NCBI GenBank assembly: GCA_021817245.1
Contig: JAKAVQ010000009.1
Span: forward strand, 1 to 64,000
Source: Thermoplasmata archaeon
GTDB taxonomy: Archaea > Thermoplasmatota > Thermoplasmata > Lutacidiplasmatales > UBA184
DNA: 64,000 bases
Direction of reading: 5' to 3'
Below are positions 42,865-50,354 of this stretch, one piece after another. Made by a program: the position numbers and the translations under genes. A model generated the notes under the pieces. That model ran no database searches, was not told the origin of the DNA, and saw nothing but the letters and a program-made list of their open reading frames with translations. Position 1 is the stretch's first letter. Each line of letters starts with the position of its first letter.

Positions 42865-44268
42865 CTAGCGGTCCCGGTCGATCGGCCCCTTCGGGAGCGG
42901 CGGGGGTAACCGTCCGCCCGGGGGAGCCGAGGGCGCCGGAACGGACGAGGGCCCCTCCTCGAACGCCGATTCGTTCGCGAGGGGACCCTCCTCCTCTGTG
43001 AGCGCGATGAATTCGGTCGCGGCCTCCGCCCAGCGATGTTCCGCCTCGAAGCGCCGCGGCTCGCGCTGCGGGGGCTCTACGAAGAGCCAGATGGTCATCG
43101 CGAGGTTCGTCCCGACGATCAGGAGCACCGCGGGGAAGAGGACCCGCGTGACCTCGGGAACGGTCTCGAGGGCCACGAAGAGCAGGACGGCCGAGGTGAG
43201 CCCGCGACCGGAGAACGCGGCGACGGCGTTCGCCCACGCTCGCGGAACCTTCGACGGACGGGTGACGGCCGGGAAGACCGCTCTCCGCAGCCCGAGCAGG
43301 ACGACGATCAGCACCACGATCGCGACCCCGGGCACGAGGCCCGGATTGGCGAGCGACGCGATCACCCCGATCAGGAACAGGAAGAACGACCGCAGCACGA
43401 ACGCGATCTCGACCTCGACCTTTCGCAGGTCGCGCGAGATCTCGAACGGACGGGTCCTCCGGAGGAAGCGGCGGACGAACCGCTCGTTCCCCAGCACCAC
43501 TCCGAAGACCAGCGCCGCAAGGATGCCGGAGCCTCCGGCGACTTCCGCACCCGCGTACACGACGAACAGGAAGCCGAGGGTCGCCAGCGCGGTGAACGGC
43601 CGGTCCTGCCAACCGTAGAGGAAGAGAAGCCAGAGGAGTCCGGCGGCGAACCCGAAGACGATGCCGACCGGGAGGGGCAGGATCAGCGACGAGGTGAGGT
43701 TCAACGCCAGCGACGGAGAGGAAGGAGAGAGCAGCGCGAGGACCGTCGTCACGCTCACGACCGCCAGCGCGTCCTCGACGGCGCTGTCGAGGTGGAGGAA
43801 GCTGCGCAGTCCCGTCGCGAGTCCGAACCGGTTCGCGAGGGGAATGATCACCGCGCCCGAAGTGCAGCCGAGCGCGGTTCCGAACAGGAGCGCGAGGGTC
43901 GTCTCGTGCGGGAACAGGACGAGGTCCCCGACCACGAAGAGCACGAAGGAGCTCCCGATGTAGGTTGCGAGCGCGAACAAGAGCGCCGAACCGGCGAACG
44001 GTCGGACCAGCCGGACCTTGAGGTCGATGCCGGCATCGAAAAGGATCAGGGCCAGCGTCGCGGCGCCCAGCAGCGGCGCGATGGGGAGGAACGAGGCGGG
44101 CAGCACGAGGTGGAAGACGGGACCCGCCGCAATGCCGAGGCCGATCAGCCACAGCACGTCCGGTACCCGGAAACGGCGGGCGAGCCAGTCGGCCCCGAAG
44201 CCGACGAGGAGGGTGACGCCAATCAGGAAGACCAGCAGACTGGTTCCGGTGAGTCCTAGGATCGTCAC
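42865..44268 (-). CDS. Cation:proton antiporter (CPA superfamily)
   Basis: 467 residues, GTG start. Twelve or so membrane helices with LILFDAGIDLKVRLVRPF, GTALGCTSGAVIIPLANRFG and HLDSAVEDALAVVSVTTVLA, the latter holding the acidic pair of the transport site, and AFSGRGLTSAVLLF near helix 10-11. It exchanges Na+ or K+ for protons across the membrane. The C-terminal ~70 residues are cytoplasmic, acidic and Pro-rich. It is convergent with the metal permease gene. Confidence 0.9.
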   Translation of the reverse strand: MTILGLTGTSLLVFLIGVTLLVGFGADWLARRFRVPDVLWLIGLGIAAGPVFHLVLPASFLPIAPLLGAATLALILFDAGIDLKVRLVRPFAGSALLFALATYIGSSFVLFVVGDLVLFPHETTLALLFGTALGCTSGAVIIPLANRFGLATGLRSFLHLDSAVEDALAVVSVTTVLALLSPSSPSLALNLTSSLILPLPVGIVFGFAAGLLWLLFLYGWQDRPFTALATLGFLFVVYAGAEVAGGSGILAALVFGVVLGNERFVRRFLRRTRPFEISRDLRKVEVEIAFVLRSFFLFLIGVIASLANPGLVPGVAIVVLIVVLLGLRRAVFPAVTRPSKVPRAWANAVAAFSGRGLTSAVLLFVALETVPEVTRVLFPAVLLIVGTNLAMTIWLFVEPPQREPRRFEAEHRWAEAATEFIALTEEEGPLANESAFEEGPSSVPAPSAPPGGRLPPPLPKGPIDRDR

Positions 44269-44355
44269 CCCTTTCTCCTCCCTCGGGACCGGGGGTCGGC
44301 GCCCTGGCGCGTTCCGCTCCTGTCCCGCTCCAGGCTCCGTCAGCCGAGGAAGGGT

Positions 44356-45120
44356 TTAGCCTGTCCCGATTCGGACCGTTCGCCGGCCGAGAGTACTCGG
44401 ACGGGCGGGCGCCTCCCGGCGGCCACGACCGCGGGCCCGGGTCGGCTCCGGCTCTTCACGGAGAAACGAATCCGGGAGGCGATCGTCAAGGAGCTCTCGC
44501 TCCGTTTCACGTTCCGCGTCCGGGGCGGCGTCGTCGTCGATATCGCGATGCCGGCCCGGGGGCCCAGACCGGCTCGCGGCGGGAGTGCGAACGCCTTCGG
44601 TCGAGGCATTGCGAACTGACGGAAGGACGCGGGGCCGTTCGAACCACGCGACGTCCCAGTACCGACCCAGCTTACGCCCTACCCGGGTGAAGACCCCGAC
44701 GGGTCGGAAGCCAAAGCTGCGATGCAGGCCGATCGAGGCCGGGTTGGGCAGGGTCACTGCGGCCACGATACGCTCGATGTCCTCGTCCCGGATCGCGTGG
44801 AAGAGGGCGGAATAGAGGGCGGTACCCAGCCCCCGGTGGAGGGAGTCGGTACGGCAGTAGACGGACGATTCTACGGTCGTGGCGTAGGCCGCCCGGGGCC
44901 GGAACGGGCTCGTCGTCGCCCAGCCGAGGATCCGGCCCCGGTCGTCGGCGGCGACCCAGAGCTGGTGCCGCCCGCCCTGGGCGTGCGCCTCGAACCAGTC
45001 GCGCCGGTCCTCGACGCCCACGGCCAGTACCTCGAAGCTTGCGGGCGAACGGCGCACGTAGTGGTTGTAGATCACCACGATGCCGGGGAGGTCGCGCTCC
45101 CGTCCCGGACGCACGTGCAC
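44356..45120 (-). CDS. GNAT acetyltransferase, phosphinothricin-acetyltransferase-like
   Basis: 254 residues from GTG 45120. The N-terminal ~175 residues match the Bar/Pat group: VRPGRERDLPGIVVIYNHYV, FEAHAQGGRHQLWVAADD, VYCRTDSLHRGLGTALYSALFHAI (acetyl-CoA loop is a little degenerate) and NPASIGLHRSFGFRPVGVF. These transfer acetyl groups to amino acid analogues or methionine derivatives. About 80 charged residues follow the domain without similarity. A T-rich stretch (minus strand, near 45150-45160) may be its promoter, making it leaderless. Confidence 0.75.
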   Translation of the reverse strand: MHVRPGRERDLPGIVVIYNHYVRRSPASFEVLAVGVEDRRDWFEAHAQGGRHQLWVAADDRGRILGWATTSPFRPRAAYATTVESSVYCRTDSLHRGLGTALYSALFHAIRDEDIERIVAAVTLPNPASIGLHRSFGFRPVGVFTRVGRKLGRYWDVAWFERPRVLPSVRNASTEGVRTPAASRSGPPGRHRDIDDDAAPDAERETERELLDDRLPDSFLREEPEPTRARGRGRREAPARPSTLGRRTVRIGTG

Positions 45121-45502
45121 GGACCCGTCGGCGACCGAGGCGGTGGAGGAAGAAAAGAAGCATTCTCTCCTGAACGCGCGTTTGGTCTGCCCGGAGCGAT
45201 TGCCCCGACGATTCGACCGGTTCAGCTTCACCAAAACTGACCGAGCGTCCACTTCCGGAGGGAAAGAACGCGAGCCGGACGAGCTCGTCGGGCACTCGCG
45301 ATCCCTCCGGCGGGGCCACGACCCGGCGACGACGCCCGCGCGCGAAGGGGATTTGCGGACGGGACGCCGACGGGCCGGCGCGGAACGTCCCTGCCGCACC
45401 GCCCCTGCGCGCCGGTGACCTCCCCGCGACGCGGAACCCGGCGAGCGCGGCCGGCCCTCGGGCCGACCTTACTTAATACTGGTTTCGGAGTGCACCGCCA
45501 GC
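45121..45502. other. Divergent gap with promoters only
   Basis: Between the GNAT and Fur-like genes. Apart from the GNAT promoter region near 45150 and TATA-like ACTTAATACT at 45471-45480 before the Fur-like gene, nothing recognisable was found; open frames here are Arg-rich without motifs. Confidence 0.4.
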
Positions 45503-45805
45503 ATGCCCCGTTCTCCCCGCCGGTCCCGCCGCCCGGGACGGGCCCCCCCTCGCGCCGCCGCCGTACGGGTGAAGGTCTCGCCGCCCGGCGGAATCCCGCG
45601 ACGCACGGTCGAACTCCTCGAGGATCCCCATGCGCACATCGTCTGCCGGGTCTGCGGACGCATCCAGCGGCTGACGCTCAACGAGCTCGACGCTCACCTC
45701 CTTACGGAGCTCGCGGTGCAACACCCGGCCGGATGGACGGTCGACGGGATCTCCTTCTCGCTGACCGGCGCCTGCCGCCGCTGCCGCGAGGGTTCGGGGG
45801 CGTAG
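45503..45805 (+). CDS. Fur-family protein lacking its DNA-binding domain
   Basis: 100 residues, ATG start, TATA element at 45471. Residues ~43-100 match the C-terminal metal/dimerisation half of Fur proteins: DPHAHIVCRVCGRIQRL (H-x-H-x2-C-x2-C), GWTVDGISFSLTGACRRCREG (second CxxC). The winged-helix half (~80 residues in normal Fur) is absent, replaced by a ~40-residue basic Pro/Arg-rich stretch. It could be a dominant interactor of a full-length Fur, a zinc-binding protein with another role, or a truncated gene. Position 22 bases before the Fe-ADH-like gene suggests a shared transcript. Confidence 0.75.
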   Translation: MPRSPRRSRRPGRAPPRAAAVRVKVSPPGGIPRRTVELLEDPHAHIVCRVCGRIQRLTLNELDAHLLTELAVQHPAGWTVDGISFSLTGACRRCREGSGA

Positions 45806-45826
45806 GCGGACCGTCCGCGGGCGGGG

Positions 45827-46984
45827 ATGACCGGATTCTTCACCACCCCGCGCATCGCCTGGGGGGTCGGAGCGATCCAGCAGCTGAGCGGCCTCTCCGC
45901 GCATTCGGCGCTCGTCGTGGTCGATCCCGCGGTCGCCGAACTCGGCCCGACGCGTCGGGCGAGCGAAGAGCTCGCGAAGTCGGAAACCACAGTCGAGGTC
46001 GTGGTCGCCCCCGAGAACCCGGAGCGCGTCGACCGCGTCGAAGAGCTGGCGGACCGCCTCCGCCGGACATCGCCCGACTGGGTCGTCGTGATCGGCGGCG
46101 GCCGGACGATCGACGGGGTGAAGGCGGCCCGATCCCGCGCCGAGCGGCCGGACCTTCGGTTGGAACCCTCGGCCGCACCGCCGCTCGACCTCGACAGCCC
46201 GCCCCGTTCCCGGCTCGTGGCGGTCCCGACCACCGCCGGCAGCGGCAGCGAAGCAAGCTCGACCGTCGACCTGCTCTCGGTCGACGGTCGTCCGTTCGAA
46301 CTCGCGCACCGCGCCTTCGCACCGGAATGGACGCTCCTCGACCCCACGTTCGTGACCGGGCTCCCGCGCGACCTCCTGCTCGACGGCGCGCTGGAGACGG
46401 CGGCCCAAGCGATCGAGGCGTACCTCTCCGCGTGGGCGAACCCGTTCTCCGACGCGCTCGCGATCGATGCCCTGGCGACCGTGCTCGATCGACTGCCGCA
46501 CGCGCTCCGCTGGAGCGACGACCCGGAGGCCCGTTCCGCCCTCTTCTACGCGTCGACCGCCGCGGGGTTGGCGACCTCGAACGCGCAGCGGGGCGTGGCG
46601 CACGCGCTCGCCCGCGCCCTCGGCCCCCCCACCGGGCTCTCCTACGGGCGCCTTCTTACCGTCATCCTGCCCTCCGTCCTCGAGTTCGACCGGCCCTCGG
46701 CCCGTGATCGCTGGGAGCTGCTCTCCGTAGCGGCCGTCCGGACCGAGAACGCGCCGCGGCTGCCGCTCCCGACCCGGCTCGAACGGCTTTACGAGACGTT
46801 CCGGCTGCCCTCGTCGCTCGCGACCGCGGGGATCGACGCGGCCCTTCTCGCCCCGCACCGGGCGACGATCGTCGGTGACGCCCTCCGTTCCCCCACGACG
46901 CTCGCCAACCCGCGCGTCCCGTCGGAGGAGGAGCTGAGCCGCCTCCTCGAACGCCTGACCGGCGGTGGACCGGCCGCCCGGTAA
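45827..46984 (+). CDS. Iron-containing alcohol dehydrogenase-fold protein with altered metal ligands
   Basis: 385 residues, ATG start. The Fe-ADH fold is clear: TTPRIAWGVGAIQQL, VVVIGGGRTIDGVKAA (NAD-binding loop), VAVPTTAGSGSEASSTV. The metal site is not normal. Where relatives such as FucO have Asp, His, His and His, this protein has Glu (LETAAQAIE), Gln in the same motif, His in GVAHALARALG, and Tyr in GLSYGRLL in place of PHG. Three of four ligands are changed, so iron-dependent catalysis is doubtful. It may use another metal, bind without catalysis, or have a new role. It follows the truncated Fur gene by 21 bases. Confidence 0.85.
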   Translation: MTGFFTTPRIAWGVGAIQQLSGLSAHSALVVVDPAVAELGPTRRASEELAKSETTVEVVVAPENPERVDRVEELADRLRRTSPDWVVVIGGGRTIDGVKAARSRAERPDLRLEPSAAPPLDLDSPPRSRLVAVPTTAGSGSEASSTVDLLSVDGRPFELAHRAFAPEWTLLDPTFVTGLPRDLLLDGALETAAQAIEAYLSAWANPFSDALAIDALATVLDRLPHALRWSDDPEARSALFYASTAAGLATSNAQRGVAHALARALGPPTGLSYGRLLTVILPSVLEFDRPSARDRWELLSVAAVRTENAPRLPLPTRLERLYETFRLPSSLATAGIDAALLAPHRATIVGDALRSPTTLANPRVPSEEELSRLLERLTGGGPAAR

Positions 46985-47033
46985 CCCCGGCGGGCCGGAC
47001 CCGCGATGGGCCTGCGGGGACGTTACGTTCATT

Positions 47034-49136
47034 ATGGATGGCCCGGTCCGCGCCCACGTGGCGCCGGCCCCTCCTGCCCGTGCCGAGGACCGGCCGGGGC
47101 TGCCGTCGGAGAGCCGACGGATCCTGGCTGCCCTCGATACCGCCCGGGTCCAGCGATTCCACCTCCGCACGATCGTGGTCGCGGGGATGGGGTTCTTCAC
47201 GGACGCCTACGACCTCTTCGTGATCTCGCTCGTCATTCCGATCCTCGTTGCGCTCGCCCCCGGAGGCGCGGTCGGGAAGCTCGAGATCGGCCTCCTCGGA
47301 TCGACCGCGCTCATGGGTGCGGCGGTCGGGCAGGTCTTCTTCGGCTGGCTCGGCGACCGGCTCGGACGGCGGAAGGTCTACGGCGTGACGCTCGGCCTGA
47401 TGGCGGTCGGGGCGGTAGGCAGTGCCCTCAGCGGCCCGTTCGCAGGCCTCTCGACGATCTCGGTCCTGATCCTCTGGCGCTTCCTCCTCGGGATCGGCGT
47501 CGGCGGGGACTACCCGCTCAGCGCGACCATCATGAGCGAGTACTCGAACGTCCAGAGCCGGGGTCGCCTGGTCGCGACCGTCTTCGCGATGCAGGGGTTT
47601 GGCCTCCTCGCCGGAGCCGGTGCCAGCCTCGCGGTCGTCTACACGATCCCGAACCTCGACATCGCCTGGCGCCTCATCCTCGGTCTCGGCGCGCTGCCGG
47701 CGCTCGTGACCGTCTACTTCCGGATCCGCATGCCCGAGACGCCCCGGTTCGACCTCGCCCGGGGACGCGTCGGCGACGCGGCACGGACCGTCGGTTCGAT
47801 CACGGGCACCTCGGTGGCGGCGGCGGGGGGTTCGCGGGGTCTCGGCGTCCCGATGCGCCAACTGTTCCGGTCCTACGGTCTCCTCGTGTTCGGGACGGCG
47901 GCGACGTGGTTCCTGCTCGACATCGCGTTCTACTCCACCAGCATCTTCAACCCGCTGATCCTGAAGCAGATCGGGTTCGCGAGCGCGACGTCGTACCCGG
48001 CGCTCCAACAGGTCCGGCTCCTGGCCGCGGGCAACGTCCTCATCGCGCTCCTCGCGAGCGTCCCCGGCTACTGGGCGGCGGTGGCGCTGATCGACCGGGT
48101 CGGCCGTCGACCGCTCCAGTACATCGGCTTCGGGGTCATGGCCGCGGCGTTCCTCTTCCTCTCGCTCGGCTGGAACGAGCTCACCGGTGTCCTCCCGGCG
48201 TTCCTCGCGGTCTACGGTCTCACGTTCTTCTTTGCGAACTTCGGACCGAACACGACGACGTTCGTCTACCCCAGCGAGGTCTTTCCCACGTCGTTCCGCA
48301 CGACCGGCCACGGGATCGCCGCCGCTTCGGGAAAGATCGGGGCCGTGATCGCGGTCTTCGTCTTCGCCGGTCTCACTGCGACGTACGGTCTCCCCTGGTT
48401 CTTCGGACTGCTCGCCGCGGTGTCGCTGGTCGGATGCCTCCTCACGCTCGCGCTCCTTCCCGAGACGAGCCAGCGCTCGCTCGAGGACGTCTCGGGTGAG
48501 GACGAGCTTGCGGTCCTCGTCCGTCGGTTCTCCACGTACCTTCGCTCGCTCTCGCTCACGGCCCAGCGGGCCGCGCTGGCCCTGAAGGAGCTCCTCGCCG
48601 ACCCCTCCGTGGACCGGGAGGGCAAGGTCAACCGGATCCGCGCGATCGAGCACGAGGCCGACGAGGAAGTGCACCGGGTCTTCGTCGAGCTCAACAACCG
48701 GCGCCTCGCTCCCGAGGTGCGGGCGGAGGTCGGCCGTCTCGCCAGCGCGCTCGACGACATCATCGACGGGATCGAATCCGTCGCGGCGAGAGTGCGGACC
48801 TATCGCCTCGAGCACACCCGTCCCGAGGTCGTGCGCTTTGCCGAGATCGTCGTCGAGTCGGTCGACCGGGTCAGCGACGGGATCCTCGGCCTCGACGAGC
48901 TCTACCGCGGCGCCCCGGCGAACCTGCAGCGCGCGATCGTGGAGGTGAACCGTCTCGAGAACGAGGCGGACGACCTCCTGAGGGACCTCCTCGAGAAGCT
49001 GTTCAGCGAGAAGGACCCGATCGAGATCCTGAAGTGGAAGGACTTCTACGAGCGGCTCGAGCTCATCACCGACCGGTGCGAGGACGTGACCGACGTCTTC
49101 CAGGACCTCGAGGTCCGTTACGCGCCGGGCGCCTGA
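47034..49136 (+). CDS. Phosphate-type MFS permease fused to a DUF47/PhoU-like domain
   Basis: 700 residues, ATG start. Residues ~40-480 are a PHS/PHO84-like MFS permease: RTIVVAGMGFFTDAYDLFVI, GWLGDRLGRRKVYG, GIGVGGDYPLSATIMSEYS, SEVFPTSFRTTGHGIAAASG. After LPETSQRSLEDV comes a helical DUF47 domain (~490-700) with IRAIEHEADEEVHRVF and VNRLENEADDLLRDL (E-x3-D metal motifs) and DPIEILKWKDFYERLELITD. DUF47 proteins are normally separate partners of Pit-type phosphate transporters. Here a permease and a PhoU-like regulator are one chain. The neighbour, an AbrB-PhoU protein, is convergent with a 19-base overlap. Confidence 0.92.
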   Translation: MDGPVRAHVAPAPPARAEDRPGLPSESRRILAALDTARVQRFHLRTIVVAGMGFFTDAYDLFVISLVIPILVALAPGGAVGKLEIGLLGSTALMGAAVGQVFFGWLGDRLGRRKVYGVTLGLMAVGAVGSALSGPFAGLSTISVLILWRFLLGIGVGGDYPLSATIMSEYSNVQSRGRLVATVFAMQGFGLLAGAGASLAVVYTIPNLDIAWRLILGLGALPALVTVYFRIRMPETPRFDLARGRVGDAARTVGSITGTSVAAAGGSRGLGVPMRQLFRSYGLLVFGTAATWFLLDIAFYSTSIFNPLILKQIGFASATSYPALQQVRLLAAGNVLIALLASVPGYWAAVALIDRVGRRPLQYIGFGVMAAAFLFLSLGWNELTGVLPAFLAVYGLTFFFANFGPNTTTFVYPSEVFPTSFRTTGHGIAAASGKIGAVIAVFVFAGLTATYGLPWFFGLLAAVSLVGCLLTLALLPETSQRSLEDVSGEDELAVLVRRFSTYLRSLSLTAQRAALALKELLADPSVDREGKVNRIRAIEHEADEEVHRVFVELNNRRLAPEVRAEVGRLASALDDIIDGIESVAARVRTYRLEHTRPEVVRFAEIVVESVDRVSDGILGLDELYRGAPANLQRAIVEVNRLENEADDLLRDLLEKLFSEKDPIEILKWKDFYERLELITDRCEDVTDVFQDLEVRYAPGA

Positions 49137-50197
49137 GCGAGGGGCCGCTCGCCCCCCTCCGCCTCGGTCCTGCCCACGGGCGACTCGACGGCGCGGTTGA
49201 TCGCGATCTCGGCGAGGTCGCTCGCGTAGAACGCGCTCCGCTCGAGGCTCTCGAGCACGTAGGCGAGGCAGATCGCGAGCCGACCGCGCTTCGACGCGAT
49301 CTCCCGCAGCACGTGGTCGCGCTCGCGGGCGAGCCGGTGGGCGGCATCGATGACGGCGTTCGCCTTGTCGATGTCCCGGTGGTCGAGGCTGTCGAGCGCG
49401 TCGGCGAGCGCCGCAGCGGCCGCGTCCGCCATCCGCTCGAGCTCTGCGACGACCCGCTCGGGGGTCCGCTCCCGGTCGAGCAGGGCCACCGACTCCGCGA
49501 TCCGGACGGCGTGGTCGGCGATCCGCTCGAGCACCCGCGACGCGAGCAGGTAGGTGGAGCATTCCGGGAGCGTGAGGTCGAGCGTCGCGAGGATGCGCGC
49601 GTCGCGCAGCGCGCTCGTCACCTGCTTTTCGAGGAACCAGTGGAGCCGGTCGACCTCCCAGTCGCGTTCGACCACGTCCTTCGCGATCGACTCGTCCCGG
49701 GAGCGGAACGCCGCCATCGCGTCCGCCTGCATCGAGCGGACCATCTGGTGCTCCCGGCGGATGATCGACGGGATCGGCAGCGGGTTCGCCCCGACGACGT
49801 CCTGGAGGACGACCGACTCCGCCGTCTCCTCGAGGATCTCGGGCCCGATCATCCGCTGGGCGAAATTCCGGATCACCTCGCGCGTGCGCGCGCTCATCCG
49901 CCCCGAGGTCCGAATCTCGAGGAGGGGATAGCCCGCGATGTACTCGGCGATCAACCGACGGAAGAGGTGCTCCTCGTCATCGGTATTGCCGACGACGACC
50001 ACGCGCCGCTCGGCGACCGGGGGCCCCTTCGACTCCGCAAAGACCGTGAGGGACCCGTCGGCCCGAGGGGTGAACAGGAGCGTGTCGCCCGGCCGGAGGC
50101 CCCGCGCCGTCACCCAGTTCTTCGGCAGCGAGATGATGTAGGTGGACCCGCCGGTCTTCTGGATCCGGCGACCGTGGAACCCGCCACTGCTACGCAT
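49118..50197 (-). CDS. Archaeal PhoU-family regulator with N-terminal AbrB domain
   Basis: 359 residues from ATG 50197 (frame opens at 50275, but the TATA box lies in between). N-terminal SpoVT/AbrB swapped-hairpin domain: RRIQKTGGSTYIISLPKNWV, GDTLLFTPRADGSLTV. The rest is PhoU-like: repeated helical segments with RDWEVDRLHWFLEKQV, CSTYLLASRVLERIADHAVRIAE, YVLESLERSAFYASDLAEIA. Proteins of this architecture are archaeal phosphate-responsive regulators, combining DNA binding and metal-coordinating PhoU helices. Convergent with the permease-DUF47 fusion, suggesting a phosphate-homeostasis pair. Confidence 0.9.
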   Translation of the reverse strand: MRSSGGFHGRRIQKTGGSTYIISLPKNWVTARGLRPGDTLLFTPRADGSLTVFAESKGPPVAERRVVVVGNTDDEEHLFRRLIAEYIAGYPLLEIRTSGRMSARTREVIRNFAQRMIGPEILEETAESVVLQDVVGANPLPIPSIIRREHQMVRSMQADAMAAFRSRDESIAKDVVERDWEVDRLHWFLEKQVTSALRDARILATLDLTLPECSTYLLASRVLERIADHAVRIAESVALLDRERTPERVVAELERMADAAAAALADALDSLDHRDIDKANAVIDAAHRLARERDHVLREIASKRGRLAICLAYVLESLERSAFYASDLAEIAINRAVESPVGRTEAEGGERPLAQAPGA

Positions 50198-50226
50198 TGA
50201 GTGTAGGGGGTCCGACCTACTATTGT

Positions 50227-50234
50227 CTATATAG
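50227..50234 (-). promoter_or_regulatory. TATA box of the AbrB-PhoU gene
   Basis: CTATATAG, a perfect palindrome, 30-37 bases before the minus-strand start at 50197. It decides the start codon, since upstream in-frame codons cover the TATA box. Confidence 0.55.
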
Positions 50235-50319
50235 TCTTCCGCCCGCGCCGGGGCGTCCGCCCTGATCGGGCGCACCGGGAGGGGGTCCGGAGCGGATCGG
50301 GCGCCGCCGGGGCGTCCGA

Positions 50320-50329
50320 CCTAAATACT
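50320..50329 (+). promoter_or_regulatory. TATA box of the FAD oxidoreductase gene
   Basis: CCTAAATACT, 26-35 bases before ATG 50355, which leaves a leader of only a few bases. Confidence 0.5.
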
Positions 50330-50354
50330 CGGCGCCCGGGTGAGGACGGTCGCC

